From Ilyomonas sp963790435 (lineage in GTDB: Bacteria; Bacteroidota; Bacteroidia; Chitinophagales; Chitinophagaceae), in contig CAWBOI010000003.1 of NCBI GenBank assembly GCA_963790435.1, forward strand, positions 248,001 to 312,000: a stretch of DNA of 64,000 nt, given 5' to 3'. A program made the translations under genes and the position numbers. Below the pieces are notes generated by a model that saw only the letters and a list, made by a program, of their open reading frames with translations, was not told the DNA's origin and did not search any database. This document shows positions 1 through 11,798 of this stretch, piece after piece (position 1 is the stretch's first letter; the number at the start of each line of letters is the position of its first letter).

Positions 1-2269
1 AAGCAGTATTGGTAACAACCACCTGCATACTGATGATTCGAACATTTTGCACTCCTGCGCAAGCCCTGGCAGAAGTTTGCGTAGCCAGGCTGTTTCTGTA
101 AGTCATAAGGGGTACAGGTTTACCATCAAATTCATCGGCTCCTATATCCGGTGCAGTACCACCACCGTTTATTGACACTGTTGGTCCCGGTCGCACCTGC
201 GCATCTATGTCTGAATTTATATTTGTAACTGAAACAGGCGTACCCGATGATTCCAGTTCTGTAAAAGTACCGTTCGGTATATGCAAATCAGTAGCTGAAG
301 CAAAGGGAGGGTTTTCATTCCTTGAACTTGCATCGCCGCCCGCAACTGATTTCCAATTGGCTAATGTAAATAGGTCGGTGTTGTAATAGCCAACAAAATT
401 ATTGGTTCCGCTTGCCACATACAAGTTATTATAGTCTGAAACAAGGGTTCCGGAGTAATAATAAAACGCATATCGCTTTGAGGTTGACAGGTTAGATGTG
501 CTCAGGTTTGAAAACACATTGTTTTTCACCACCGATGTTCCCGATGCCGTATAAAAAGAGGCACAGGTTGCATTGGTATTGCTTACAGCAATGTTTACAG
601 AGTTATGATAAACGTTTACAATTCCCTTAGTGCTGCCTACATTGGCGGCAATGCCTTGTAAAACCGGCGTTGCTGTTGTAGTAGAACCGTTAATGGAATG
701 GGTAAGCGAATAAACAAAGTTATTATAAATGGTTGCTGTTTCGTTTGTATTCACATCGGCCCTAATGCCTGTTACTGTTGCAGGTAAGGAGGTAGCTGTG
801 CTGGTGGTAGTAATGTCATGAACTTTATTGTTATAAGCAAAGGAGCCGCCGCTCGAATTTTCAAGAAAAATACCAATGGCTTTTGAATCGCTACCCGTGG
901 TATGCACATTGCTTACCTCATTGTTATAAATTTTTATATTATTTTGATTCTTGGCTCTGATACCAACACCGTATGCACCTGTTCCTGAACCACCTATGTC
1001 TTTTGCAGTTTTAGAATCGCCTATACTATTAAAGGCTGTAGAGGACAGAATATTTCCTACCTCACAACCGATATCGTAATTGGACGACGAGTATCCCTGT
1101 AAATAGATTCCGCCGTATACATTTTTGATAGTGAGATTATAATACTTATTGTAATTGTTTGCATCCGTGCTCACATGGGTTGGGTCGTACTTAGCATATT
1201 GATAAATACCAAAGCTTTTTGTATTCGCCCTGTTTAGAGTAATGCTTGTGTTTTTAATGGTGTTGTTTTGTGCACCGTCTGTTTTGGAAGCGCTCACAAT
1301 ATAGTATCCATATTCCACTGCGCTTCCCGAAGCTTCAGTAATATCAATTCCATTAAATGTCAGGTAATCACCGCCCCATACTGTTATGCCTGCGTCTATG
1401 GTGCTTGCGCCGCCGGTTGGTTTGATAACCGGGTTATTTCCGGCTCCCGATTTTATAAATTGAATCGCAGTAGCGGTTGTACCAGTTGCAAAAACAGAGG
1501 GCGCATCTTCCGCAAAAGTTTGACCGGATGTTACAGTAAAAGTAACTGAAGAGGAAACACCTTTAATATTCAAATCGGTAATGGCGTCCCGAAAATTATT
1601 ATAGTTGACACCGGATGTGGCTACTGTATTGTTAATAGTGTAAATACCCGATAAAGCGGTAGCCGATAAAATAGCAACTCTGTCTATCAGCCAGCCATAA
1701 TAATTATTCGCCGCATCGGTTGTATAAACAAACCGGATTTTAAAATTAGGGCTGTTTTTAAAAAGAGATAAATCTACAATTTCCTGCTTCCAGAATGCGC
1801 CGCCCGTTCCGGTGCCAGGCGTTGAAGTAACATCCTTGAATTGAGCTTCCCAATCGGTATAACTTGATGCATCAAAACCAACAACACCGTTTTTCAAAGT
1901 GCCCTGACCTTTATAAGCACTTGTTGGAAATGGCGTCCAGGCGCCTCCATTGTTTGAATATTGCACCATACCAAAATCGGATACCGGTTCGGTAGCACAA
2001 ATATGATAAAAGGAAAGCTTTGGACTGGATAGCTTGGTTAAATCAATAGCGCTATTCATGGTTAGTGTGCCTTGTGCATTGACAGAAGAGGTAGTTAAAT
2101 GCAACGAATTGGTACCTTCCTGGTAATAGGTGGTATTTTGTACAGCAGTAAATGGCGCAGGAACTGAAAATTGAAAAGGAGCCGTTTCAAAGTTTTCGGA
2201 AAACGGCTGTGGTAAGCCTTTCATACAAATAAAAATGGCAAAAAAGAAAAGTGCAGCAGTCTTTTTCAT
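1..2269 (-). CDS. Secreted parallel beta-helix protein (partial, runs off the window)
   Basis: This frame is open from an ATG at 2269 to the window edge without a stop, giving at least 756 residues; the C-terminus lies outside. It begins with a signal peptide (MKKTAALFFFAIFICMKGLP, then QPFSENFE). Residues about 20-190 resemble a choice-of-anchor J / MAM-like beta-sandwich (Gly/Asn-rich strands and a 'GWLIDRVAI' strand). The rest has the Asn-rich short repeats (IYNNEVSNV, VYHNSVNI, IKNTSI) of right-handed parallel beta-helix proteins, including 'DIGADEFDG', which is common in Bacteroidota surface proteins. It is probably secreted to the surface, and such proteins often end in a T9SS domain, but that end is not visible. 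It reads the same way as the giant gene ending at 3119. The substrate is unknown; adhesin or polysaccharide-binding roles are inference. Confidence 0.8.
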   Translation of the reverse strand, partial: MKKTAALFFFAIFICMKGLPQPFSENFETAPFQFSVPAPFTAVQNTTYYQEGTNSLHLTTSSVNAQGTLTMNSAIDLTKLSSPKLSFYHICATEPVSDFGMVQYSNNGGAWTPFPTSAYKGQGTLKNGVVGFDASSYTDWEAQFKDVTSTPGTGTGGAFWKQEIVDLSLFKNSPNFKIRFVYTTDAANNYYGWLIDRVAILSATALSGIYTINNTVATSGVNYNNFRDAITDLNIKGVSSSVTFTVTSGQTFAEDAPSVFATGTTATAIQFIKSGAGNNPVIKPTGGASTIDAGITVWGGDYLTFNGIDITEASGSAVEYGYYIVSASKTDGAQNNTIKNTSITLNRANTKSFGIYQYAKYDPTHVSTDANNYNKYYNLTIKNVYGGIYLQGYSSSNYDIGCEVGNILSSTAFNSIGDSKTAKDIGGSGTGAYGVGIRAKNQNNIKIYNNEVSNVHTTGSDSKAIGIFLENSSGGSFAYNNKVHDITTTSTATSLPATVTGIRADVNTNETATIYNNFVYSLTHSINGSTTTATPVLQGIAANVGSTKGIVNVYHNSVNIAVSNTNATCASFYTASGTSVVKNNVFSNLSTSNLSTSKRYAFYYYSGTLVSDYNNLYVASGTNNFVGYYNTDLFTLANWKSVAGGDASSRNENPPFASATDLHIPNGTFTELESSGTPVSVTNINSDIDAQVRPGPTVSINGGGTAPDIGADEFDGKPVPLMTYRNSLATQTSARACAGVQNVRIISMQVVVTNTA

Positions 2270-2925
2270 AAGAACAATTTTAAAATGGTAATGAAATTTT
2301 GCAGGAGCTTTATAAAACTATCTTCACAGGTTTTTAAAACGATACAATTTTATCATGGCAGAATAAGCGGGTTACAGTGAGTGAACGGTAAGAAAATTTA
2401 AGATCAATTCAAATCCATGCAATTGTTGCACGGGTAGAATTCTAAAATATATGATGGAAACACATAGGCACAGGAGGAATATAGTCTTCACGTAGAAATG
2501 GTATGTGGTTTCTTTCAATATTTCTACGATTCTACTGTAGATCAAAAACATCATACATTCCAGATCATTACCGTTGCACGTTTTGGAGTTATGAGACAAA
2601 AGATTGCCACTCTCCCATAGTTACTGGTTGGTTTCATAGTGTTTTGGTTTTAAATTTTTACTTACAGGTTATCAATAAGCAACGCAATGTTGGTATTTTA
2701 AAAATGTTTTGGCTGTTTTCAATAGTTCTGAAATAGAATACTGAAGAACTGTGTACGGCAAATCCGATGGAGGTAAAAATAAAAAGACGAAAACAAAAAA
2801 GCAAATTTTTTGTGCTTTTTTTTAAGAAAAAGATAAGTGATTAACTCATAGCAGGAGGTATAGTAAAAACACCATGCTTTATAGAAGTTGCCTGTTTACC
2901 ATTCACAATAGCTTCTAAGGAGCCA

Positions 2926-2936
2926 TTTGTTTTTGC
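2926..2936 (+). repeat. Representative copy of a dispersed 11-mer, TTTG(T/G)TTTTGC
   Basis: First of at least 21 exact copies found by eye. Plus-strand copies start at 2926, 10941, 22003, 27589, 32640, 37181, 38985, 40859, 46207, 47720, 60939, 61390 and 62931. Minus-strand copies (GCAAAA(A/C)CAAA) start at 21585, 23390, 24748, 26704, 34713, 45089, 57402 and 59479. Several lie within about 60 bases after stop codons (26704, 27589, 40859, 47720, 57402, 60939); others lie inside genes. The copy at 57402 begins a terminator stem. The function is unknown; see findings. Confidence 0.85.
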
Positions 2937-3051
2937 ACATTTATTTTCTGCAAACAGGTAGTTCTTACAGGGCTTCTCTTTGTTTTGCAAATTAACTCCC
3001 CCAACGGGTTAGTTAATACCAAAAAGCAATGATCAATCCCTCTATTGTCAT

Positions 3052-3091
3052 AAAACAAAAAGAGAGGCAGGTGAGCCTCTCTTTTTGTTTT
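3052..3091 (-). terminator. Bidirectional-type rho-independent terminator
   Basis: A perfect 17-base stem (3052-3068 pairs with 3075-3091) with a 6-base loop and a GC core (gagaggc/gcctctc), flanked by A-runs on one side and T-runs on the other. It lies 28 bases past the stop of the leftward gene ending at 3119 and should terminate it. Confidence 0.8.
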
Positions 3092-3118
3092 TGATGTTAT
3101 CTCTTTATTTACCAATCT

Positions 3119-6100
3119 TTATTTACCAACGATAAACTTCGATACAAACACTTTAGTACCGTTTATGTCAGTGAGTTGGAGTTGGTAGGCTCCTTGAGCG
3201 AGGGATTGTGGCAAGGGCACACTTTCACTCTGCGCCCGACTGCCCCCTGCTACCGTTATCTTCTTTTCCACGATGTTCTGTCCACTCTGGCTGTACACAC
3301 TCATGAGATAATCACCACTCTTTACATTCTGCAGCGACAGGGTTGCCTTGCCTTCTCTTCGGCTTACCGGGTTAGGATAAAGCGTAATGAGCATCTTTCC
3401 ACTCCTGTCTTCCCCTACCACTACCTTCACCACATTAGAATACGTTACTTTTCCATCTGCTCCTTCTATCCTGATGCGGTAGTAGTCATCTCCTTTCTGC
3501 GGTGCGGCATCCAGTGTTGCATAACTTGCCAAAGGTGCCGTGGCTCCGTTGTTCTTTGCTGCTACTGTTGCAAGATTGCTAAACGTACTGCCTCCGTCCA
3601 CCGACCGTTCAACGCCATACTGCTTTACGTTCACTTCATTCTGCGTTGTCCAGCTTACACTTACTTCTCCGTTCTGAAGAGCTGCTTTCACACTCGTAAG
3701 CGTGATGGGCAATATAGAGGAAGCTTCCGTCTTGAACACCACTCTAAAGCGGTGGCTGTCGTAAGAGGCAGCATCGCTTGTTACGGAAAACGCTATGGTG
3801 CTTACGCTGCCGGAAAGGCTTACTTCCTGATGGGTCTTCAGGTAGCTGTCTTCTAAGTAAGCGTGCAGTCCCTGCGTGGCAGCCGTCCGGGCAAAGTTGT
3901 CTGCCCTGAGCTGTAACTGGTACTGGCGGCTTGTTACATTCCACAGCTTTAACTGCACTGTATCCGTCTTTTGTACCGCAGGACGGGCTTCTACTATCAG
4001 GCTTGTGCTGTTGCTTTCGATGCCAAGGTTCTCATTGAAGTTAGACTGCTTACGGATGTCGTCTCCGTCTATGGCTACCTGGTAGCTCTTGTCAAAGCGT
4101 GCCATCACACCATCAGCCAGTACTGCCGCTGTATCGGTGCCACTGCCACTGGCTGCCAGGTTAAGGTTGACAAACAACCTGCCTTCCGTTGAAGCTGAGA
4201 TGCGGTACGGATTGATGCCTGCCGATGCAGTAAAGCTGTCCTTAGCTGCTTTGGGAATAACAAGGCTGCCATCGGTGCCGGTGGTGGCCGGCTGTACCAG
4301 GAAGCCTTCGCCGCTCATGATGAAGCGGGCATTGGCGTCTCCCGGAGTCCCTGTGCCTCCGCTGAGGTAATTGGGAACGACCGTATAATCAGTTCGGTCC
4401 GTTTCTCATCGTTAATGTATAGGCTCCATAGACACCCAGCTTGCTGTTCCAGGTAACAAACTGCGGAGCGATGCTTATTGCGTTTGCCTGGTAGATTTGT
4501 TCAAAGTCAATGGGAGCGGCAAAGGGGTTGCCTACCAGCGTAAAGGCATTGTTGCCTGATACGGTGATGGCTGGCTGATCTCCCTGGTTAAGCGTGCCCG
4601 TTGCCCTGAGGGTGGTTGTGCCTGCAGATGCAGAAGTGTTGGCCGTACGGTCGCCTCTTACAAAGAGCATCCAGGCAGGCTGAGTGTTAACTGGCGTGTT
4701 GGTGCCTGTGGTGTTATTGATAGAGGGTACCTGCCAGGTTCCGCTGGTAGTGCCGGGATTATATTGCAGAATAGAACTGTTGTGACCCGATGCAGGGATA
4801 AAGTCAAAGGTAGAGGAGGCAGTGCCGCCGGCTATGTCGCTGGGAACACCCTGACCGGTGATGATCGTGCCTAATCCTGTGGTGGCTTCTGTTGTGCCGC
4901 CCTGCCAGGTCTTTCCTTCCTGCCATGCCTGCTGGATGGTCATGCCTGTAACAGGTGAAGTAAGCAGTCGCCAGGCTCTGCCTGTTCTGCCTGCTGTGCC
5001 GTTGGTGGTGGTAAGCGGTATGTATCTTTCTACCGTTACATTGGTAGCACCCGTGATGGGGACTGCCATGTATCCGATGGCACCTGTACCCGTCGCATTG
5101 CTTTGTACCGTTACATGGTTGCCATTGAAGGCTACCGTGCCTAAGGACAGTAACATCGCATTCGGAGCTATGGTCATCGTGCCACTGCCCGTAATATTAA
5201 AACTCTTGCCCGTTCCTACCGCAAAGTTTATATCCAGCGTGTCCACATGCTGTATCTCTACCGTTTTCGTGCTGTCAGGAATGGGTGAAGTAGAAGCTAC
5301 CAGGCCGCTGGTGGTACCCTGGTTCCAGGTATGGAAATCAGAGAACTTACCGGCTTGCTTTGTAATAAAGTCTGCTGTTACGGTGATGAGCTTGCTGCTG
5401 CTGCTTGAGCAGCCGTTCTGCGTAATGCTGTAGCCTACGTTGGCCGTGCCGGAGGTAACACCTGTTACCGTACCGTTAGTGCTGCCAACAGTGGCTACCA
5501 GTGTGTTGTCACTTGTCCATGTACCACCAGATGTGCCGCCAGTGAGCGTGAATTTGATTGCCGATCTGTACAAAGCCTGTACCCGGACTTACTGCAATGG
5601 TAGCATCCGGTATCGCATTAACTGTTACAGTAACTGTCTGGTTGGAAGCTCCCGTTGTGCCGGAGCAGCTGCCCAAAGTAATGCCGGTGATGGTATACGT
5701 ATATGGGCCGCTATTGGATGACGTGGTCAACTGATGGCTGCCACGCTGTTAAGGTTACCGGTGTTTGTGCGATACCGTTCAGGGTATAGCTGACCTGTGC
5801 GCCCGCTGTGCCTGCTATCGTTACCTGTACACTCGCTCCGCAGGAGGTGGATGAGGCAGCACTGATGCTGGCTATCGGTGTAACATTGACAGTTACCGGT
5901 GCTACTGCTGAGGATACGCTTGATGGTGCGCAGCTACCACCGCTTACCACTACATAATAATAAGTAGTACCCGCTGTAGCGGTTAACGGTGTATAAGAAG
6001 AGGTGGTTGCCCCGCTGATGGCACTGCCACCGCTGTTGCTGTTGGTAGTGTTGCTAAACCACTGGTAATTAAGTGTGCCGGTTCCTGTTGCAGCTACGGT

Positions 6101-9100
6101 TAATGTAGTTGAAGCAGAGTTCTGACATACTGTTTGCGGCGTGGTGCTTACATTGCTTGTAATAGCAGTGGCCGGATTAACTGTGATTGCACCGCTTACT
6201 GAAGACGGTAACCTAGTTGGTGAGCAGGTTCCGCTTACTACTACATAATAGTAAGTAGTACCCGCATTTGTTGTAGGTGGTGTAAAGGTAGCCGTTTGTC
6301 CACCATTGGCACTGCCTACACTTGTACCACCACTGTTGCTGCTGGTGGTGTTGCTGAACCACTGGTAAGTAACACTGGTACCTGTTGCTGTAACACTTAA
6401 TGCAGCTGACGCCGTGTTCTGACACATGGTTTGTGGTGTATTGCTCACGTCAGTCGTAATCGCTGTGGCAGGGTTGACTTTGACAGCACCGCTTACTGCG
6501 CTGGTAACACTCGATGGTGAACAGGTTCCGCTTACCACTACATAATAGTAAGTAGTGCCTGGTGTTGCTGTTGACGGCGTATAAGAAGAAGCTGTGGCTC
6601 CGCTGATGAGCGTGCCTCCCGTGTTGCTGCTGGTGGTATTGCTGTACCACTGGTAGCTATGTTGGTAGCAACTGCTGAAACACTTAAGGTACCAGCTGTT
6701 GTGTTCTGACAGAGGGTTTGCGCTCCAAAGCCTGTAGTGCCTGTAATGGCAGTGGCAGGATTAACTACCACCGGTGCTACCGATGAGGTTACACTGGTTG
6801 GAGTACAGCTGCCTGTTACCACTACATAGTACCAGTAGTTACCGGCTGTTGTTGTTGGTGGCGTATAAGAAGATGGTGGTTGCCCCGCTGATAGCAGTAC
6901 CACCTGTGTTGCTGTTGCTGGTATTGCTGAACCACTGGTAAGTAAGACTTCCTCCTACGGCTGTAACACGTAACGGAGTGGCCGTTGTGTTCTGGCACAC
7001 CGTCTGTGTTGACGTGCTGACATCAGTCGTAATCTGAGTCGGTGGATTAACAATAACCTGCGCAGTGTTCGTGGTGGCAGTAGCATTGTTACAATCGGCA
7101 GATGAGGCTATCAGGTAATAATACAAGGTATCAGCCACATTGGTGGGTGGTGTATATAGGCGGTTGGTACTAGTACCCGGCGCTATGCTACCACCCGTAT
7201 TGCTGTTGATTGTATTTACATACCACTGGTAAGTAATGTCATTTCCACCAATACTTGGACTTAACGTAGTAGCTGTTGAATTCTGACATACCTGTTGTGT
7301 TGCCAGTGGCTGTCCATTAATCTTAACAGCTACCGGACTTAAAGTAGCCGGATCGCTGGTAATTGTTCCGCAGGTTCCGCTTACTACCACATAGTAATAA
7401 GTGGTGCTGGATGGAACTGAAACTGTAACTGAGGAGCTATTAGTGCCTATAACAGGATCAGTGCCCGGATGAAGCGCTGCTAATGTAGAACTATGCCAGG
7501 TATAGCTAATATTCACCCCCGTTACTGCAACGCCGTATGAGATTTGTGTTCCCTGACATAACGTGTTATTGCTACTTCCCAGAGTATCACTCGTAAAGGC
7601 CGTTACAGGATTCACAGTTATTGCAACTGATGATCTTGTTGGAGTTACACAACCCGTTGCCGTATTTGTAGCACTGGCATAATAATTAATAGATCCGGTG
7701 GTAGTAGGCGTCACAGAAAAATTAGTACCACTTGCAGCACTACCAATTGATGTACCACCAGTAGAGGCAGTGTAGAAATTAATAGTAGGTGAAGAAACCG
7801 GAGCACTAAAATTTGAAAATACGGTAGTTGCGGCACCACCTATTCCATCAGTGGTAATCATTCTTAAAGCAAAAGTTTGACCTGCCGTTACCGGTATCGA
7901 AAGTGTACCGCTTTGAGTTCTTTGCCCATTTGTAGTACTTGATATGTTTACAGCGGTTCCGTTTAAAACATACGCAGCGTTATCATATTGTGGACTCTGA
8001 TCAGTAGTGCTATAGTTCCAGGTAAAGCTTATTGTACCGACTGGCTGCAATTGTTCCTATAGTATAGTCTGTATATCCACCCGTACCACTATTTCCCCCT
8101 TTAAAACTGATTGAAGTAGGTGCAGAGCTGCTATTTACACTTCCCCCTACATTAGAAGGATTGTTACTAAGTGTCCAGTTTGCAGGTGCATAAACACCAG
8201 CAAAACCTGACTGGGTTACCGTAGGTGACGTAGCGTTTAAATTGGTAGAGCTACCTAAACAAAGCGTGGTAGGAGAAGCAGTAAAAGCCGTAATTGTTGG
8301 AGCTGCATTGATTGTGATAGCGCTACTGTTTGAACCCGTAGCTGCCGGGCTGCTTGATACAACGCGAATCAAATAAGCCGAACCAGAAGCTGCGGTTGCC
8401 GGAATTGTGCCACTGATAGTACCAGAATTAGCATTGCTTACCAATGTTCCAATAGCAGTTGGAGAACTGAATGAACCTGATGCATCAGATAACTGTGCTG
8501 TATAGGTATTGCCACTGAAGGTTCCCGCACTGGTAAATGGTACATTAACAGCCGCAGCTGCGCAGAAAGGTGAGCCGGTTATGGTTCCGGTAGTGATTGT
8601 TGCCGAAACATTGATTTGCACCTGGTTACTGGTTGCTGTTCCGCAGGCAAAGGTTGATACACAAACCACATAATAAGTGCCCTGCGTAGCAAAGTTAGGT
8701 GTGTACGTAGTAGTTGTAACACCAGTACTGGTTGTATAAGGGCCGCCGGAAGTGGTGCTATAATACCAGATTCTGGAGGTTGCGGTTGATTGTTCGGTAA
8801 CGGTTAATGTCGTACCGTTGGCATTTACACTGATATTTTGTGCAGTAGTTGGCGCAATACTGTTGGCTGCCAGATTAATGGTTAAATTCGTTCCGTTATC
8901 AGTTCCGGTTGTTGCCGGGCTGCTGGCAATCACTCTAATTCTATAAGCAGTTCCGGTTGCCGTATTGGCTGGTATGGTTGCACTGATGGTTCCCGAATTA
9001 GAATTGTAATTGGTAAGCGTACCAATGGCAACAGGAGAGGTGAATGAACCACTTGCACTTGACAATTGCGCTGTATAAGTGTTGGTGGCTCCAAAAGTAC

Positions 9101-10394
9101 CTGTGCTTGTAAACGGCACGGAAACGGCTGCACCGGCTGATGTGGTAACGCAGAATGTCGAGCTACTAATTGCTCCTGTTGCTATAGTAGGTGATGCCGT
9201 GGTAAAGCTGCCTTGTGCGCTATAAGAAGTGCCACCGCTGTTGGTAGCATACGTATGGTAATAATAAGTTGTGCTTTGAGTTAAGCCGGTAAGTGTTACA
9301 GAGAAGTTAGAATTCGATAAGTTGGAACCAGCAACCGCAGTGCCTGTACCATTGGCAAAGCCGCTGGTTGTGCTGTATTCTACTCCATATGCGGTAATTG
9401 CACTACAACCTGTTACAGTAATAGTACCGGGTACATTTGCTGAAGTTAAGGTTATGCTTGTTGCTGTACCTGCCGTTACGGTTGGGGGTGAATTCACGCC
9501 ACTGCCTGATGCTGCTACATTGATGCTTGTAGCACCACCGCCGCTGATTGAAATATTACCATTGTAAGACTGAACGGCTGTTGGTGAAAACTCTACATAA
9601 ACCGTTTGGTTGATAGCGCCGCTTGTGGGTGTTAATGTAAGTGTTGAAGAGTAAGTACCACCTGAAGTGGTTGAGTAAGTATAACCTGTTAAAGCATTAA
9701 CCGTAACATTACCGGTTAAATTGCTACCTGTGAGAGTGAACGAATTAGGACTTGAGGTTGTATTCTGACACACATTACCAAAGGACGCTAATGTACCGGC
9801 TGATAAAGTCGGGCCTGTAGCAGTAGTTGTACCTGTAAGAGAAATGGATTTATCACCAAAAGTTACACCGAACGAAACCGCATAAAAATAAACTCTGAAA
9901 TAAAGAGTTTGACCTGCACCGGCGCTAGCATTTACTGCCGAATTAGAATAGGTTCCTGAATTTGTTCCAATATAAGTGGAACTAGCAAAAACTTGTGTAC
10001 TTGTTGCAAATGTTGAACTTGTTGAATAAAAGATTGCCAACCCATCATTAAACGAGAATTCATTGTTTGCATATCTTAGAGTCAATGAACTGATATTTAG
10101 TGTATAACCAGCAGATGGCGTAATAGAAAATTGCAAATATTTTGTACTGCTTCCGGGTATGGGTGTAGAAGTTGAACTTGGCCAACTACCTCCTCCAATT
10201 CCATAGGTTGAATTGTTTGTAAATTGACTTGAGATACCGGAACCAATAGAGGCGTTTGCAGCCGTCACATTTCCCGTTACGGCGGGTGTTGTACTTGTTG
10301 TTAAGGTGTACGTAGTGGTAGTAGTTTGCCCCCAGCCTTTCACGCATACGAGAGCCATCAAAAAAAGGAGTGTAATAATTTTCTTCATAAACAT
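3119..10394 (-). CDS. Giant Ig-like repeat surface protein with T9SS type A sorting domain; six frame breaks
   Basis: Seven consecutive leftward open segments together form one protein of about 2423 residues. It starts at 10394 or at the better-looking ATG at 10388 (MKKIITLLFLMALVCVKGWG signal peptide). The order is: a lamin-tail/discoidin-like N-terminal region, fibronectin-like segments, two near-identical 'TIATGAIS...YRIRVIASSPATTG'-type units, then tandem Ig-like units of about 96 residues marked by 'VCQNT...YQWFSNT...TTYYYVVVSG', then a T9SS type A tail near the end ('LYPNPVSRREGKATL', 'FVSKFIVGK'). Breaks lie near 8043, 6877, 6658, 5730, 5558 and 4402. Five fit one extra base and one (6658) fits one missing base; correcting them gives 7272 bases, a multiple of three, and restores repeat sequence across each joint. 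Sequencing error in repetitive DNA is the likeliest cause, though true decay is possible. Probable role: adhesin at the cell surface. Confidence 0.8.
5880..6960 (-). repeat. Tandem Ig-like repeats, period about 290 bp
   Basis: Landmarks encoding 'TYYYVVVSG' recur near 5953, 6244, 6540 and 6823 (spacing 291, 296 and 283 bases), with a more diverged copy near 7390. Each unit encodes about 96 residues with a conserved 'CQN' cysteine and a 'YQW' core. DNA similarity between units is high enough to permit recombination or misassembly, and four of the six frame breaks in this gene lie in or next to this array. Confidence 0.75.
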
Positions 10395-10998
10395 TGTTTT
10401 AGAAATTGGTAATTATTGGAATTTTAAATGGATTGCCGATTTATATTGCTTTGATTGTGATAACAGAGGAATAGGTAAGAGCAAGCCCTTACGAAGAAAA
10501 GAAACGGCTCATCGTTTTTGCGAAAACACAAATTGATGTAAAAACGAGAGAGACTGATAACGCAGAACAGAAATGCTGTTTTGGTTTCTAAACGTGGGTA
10601 GAAATAAACTCATAAGTCGTCCGGTTTTATTATTATACCAACCGGGTTTTGGTGCCGGTTGATTTTGTTGTTGAATGTTGTTGTGAAGAGTATAAAACAG
10701 GGTTCTGTTTTGTACTAACACCGGATTCCTTTGGTAAGAGGTTTTTCGACTTCTAATGGTAAAAATAGAAAAACTTTACAAATGGATTAAAAAAAGTTTA
10801 AAATTTCAAATAATGAGCCAGTGAAAAATTCAGGCTCTTTCAGATGTAAAACGGCCCGCAAAGCAGCAAAAAGCAGGAACGGATTGTTTCCATTTGGGAA
10901 AAAAGTGGGTCAAATGGAGACGTTGGAGAACTGTTTATGGTTTGTTTTTGCCCTTTTTTTGGTAATGCGTAAGTTTATAAAACACGTTTGGTGATGGC
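10395..10998. other. Intergenic, no gene seen
   Basis: A non-coding stretch upstream of the giant leftward gene. It contains a small hairpin at 10640-10660 (aaccgg/ccggtt) and one dispersed 11-mer at 10941-10951. No clear TAnnTTTG promoter could be assigned to the gene starting at 10394. Confidence 0.5.
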
Positions 10999-11232
10999 GT
11001 CATTCCGCAAAGCTGCCAACACGAGCCTGCACATCCAGGTTTTCATGGCAGCCTTGTGCGGAATCTGATGATTGATTTATAAAGATAGCTAAATGAAGTA
11101 AAGATGTTTACGACATCAATTCCTACTTACATTAAGTAAGAGCAGATTCCGCACAAAGCCCTCGCCAGAACGTGAAGGTGCATCATCGTGTTGAGGGCAT
11201 CCGCTAAAGCGAGACAAGATTTGCGGAATGAC
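10999..11232. repeat. Inverted-repeat element, copy A (MITE/REP-like)
   Basis: The ends are a perfect 13-base inverted repeat (GTCATTCCGCAAA at 10999-11011; complement at 11220-11232). Nested inside is a second perfect 14-base inverted repeat (TTGTGCGGAATCTG at 11054-11067; complement at 11143-11156). The right arm shares a segment of about 36 bases with copy C (11799-12097), differing at one base. A further partial end, GCGGAATGAC, lies at 11350-11359. No coding potential is seen. The nested palindromes resemble miniature non-autonomous elements. Confidence 0.75.
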
Positions 11233-11422
11233 GCCGACTGCTTACTTGCAAGTCTAATCATCAAACATAGTTGTTCTGGTGTTAGGCAAAGTCCTTGTGA
11301 ATGCGTAAAGGTGCAGCATCGTGTTGAGAGCCTCAACAGTATTGTTGGGGCGGAATGACCGGGTGCCTGTTCGCAACAACAGGTTACTTAATGTGATGAT
11401 GACATTGTAAATACATCTCAAA

Positions 11423-11716
11423 TCAGGAGAGTGTATCGAACAAATCTTTCCATTCAGGATTCATTTTATCAATCAAAGCTACTTTCCAGTCATGCCTCCA
11501 CTTCTTCATCTTCTTTTCTACCTCAATGGCTTCTTCTATTCTTGAAAATAATTCGTACCAAACCAATTTATTGCAATTGTATTTTGCAGTAAAACTATCC
11601 ACATGAACTTTGTTTTTGTGTTCACTGACTCTTGCAATGAGGTTCGATGTAACGCCGACATACAAAACAGAATTCCAATGATTGGTGAGCAGGTAAACAG
11701 AACCACCGAATTGCAT
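11423..11716 (-). CDS. GIY-YIG nuclease superfamily protein (97 aa)
   Basis: This small protein consists of little more than a GIY-YIG nuclease fold. 'VYLLTNHW' stands for the GIY strand, 'LYVGVTSNLIARVSEHK' for the YIG strand with the catalytic Arg, and the conserved Glu lies in the helix 'EEAIEVEKKMKKWRHDWK'. The length matches the stand-alone UPF0213/YhbQ-like group. In the family this fold makes metal-dependent DNA cuts, but single-domain members are mostly uncharacterised. It sits between two related inverted-repeat elements (copy A at 10999-11232, copy C at 11799-12097), which suggests it may be linked to their spread; this is inference. The ATG at 11716 is the natural start because the GIY strand follows at once. 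Confidence 0.88.
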   Translation of the reverse strand: MQFGGSVYLLTNHWNSVLYVGVTSNLIARVSEHKNKVHVDSFTAKYNCNKLVWYELFSRIEEAIEVEKKMKKWRHDWKVALIDKMNPEWKDLFDTLS

Positions 11717-11798
11717 AAACCGTTAGAAAGTTTGTTTCAAAATTAGGTACTCAATGCTTAGTATCCATCCTATCTGTTGCTGTTGCCATAGGGTTCTC

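Larger units (their letters stand above)
2270..3118. other. Intergenic region, no convincing gene
   Basis: I see no supported coding sequence between the two leftward giant genes. The stretch holds one copy of the dispersed 11-mer (2926-2936), a partial repeat with 'gcaaacaggtagttctta' that resembles DNA near 25.09 kb, and the terminator at 3052-3091. The short open frames here lack protein-like composition. Confidence 0.6.

Noticed and set aside
3176..3856. 226-residue plus-strand open frame
   Set aside because: It lies antisense to the T9SS-bearing end of the leftward giant gene and its translation has no domain-like texture; it is a shadow frame.
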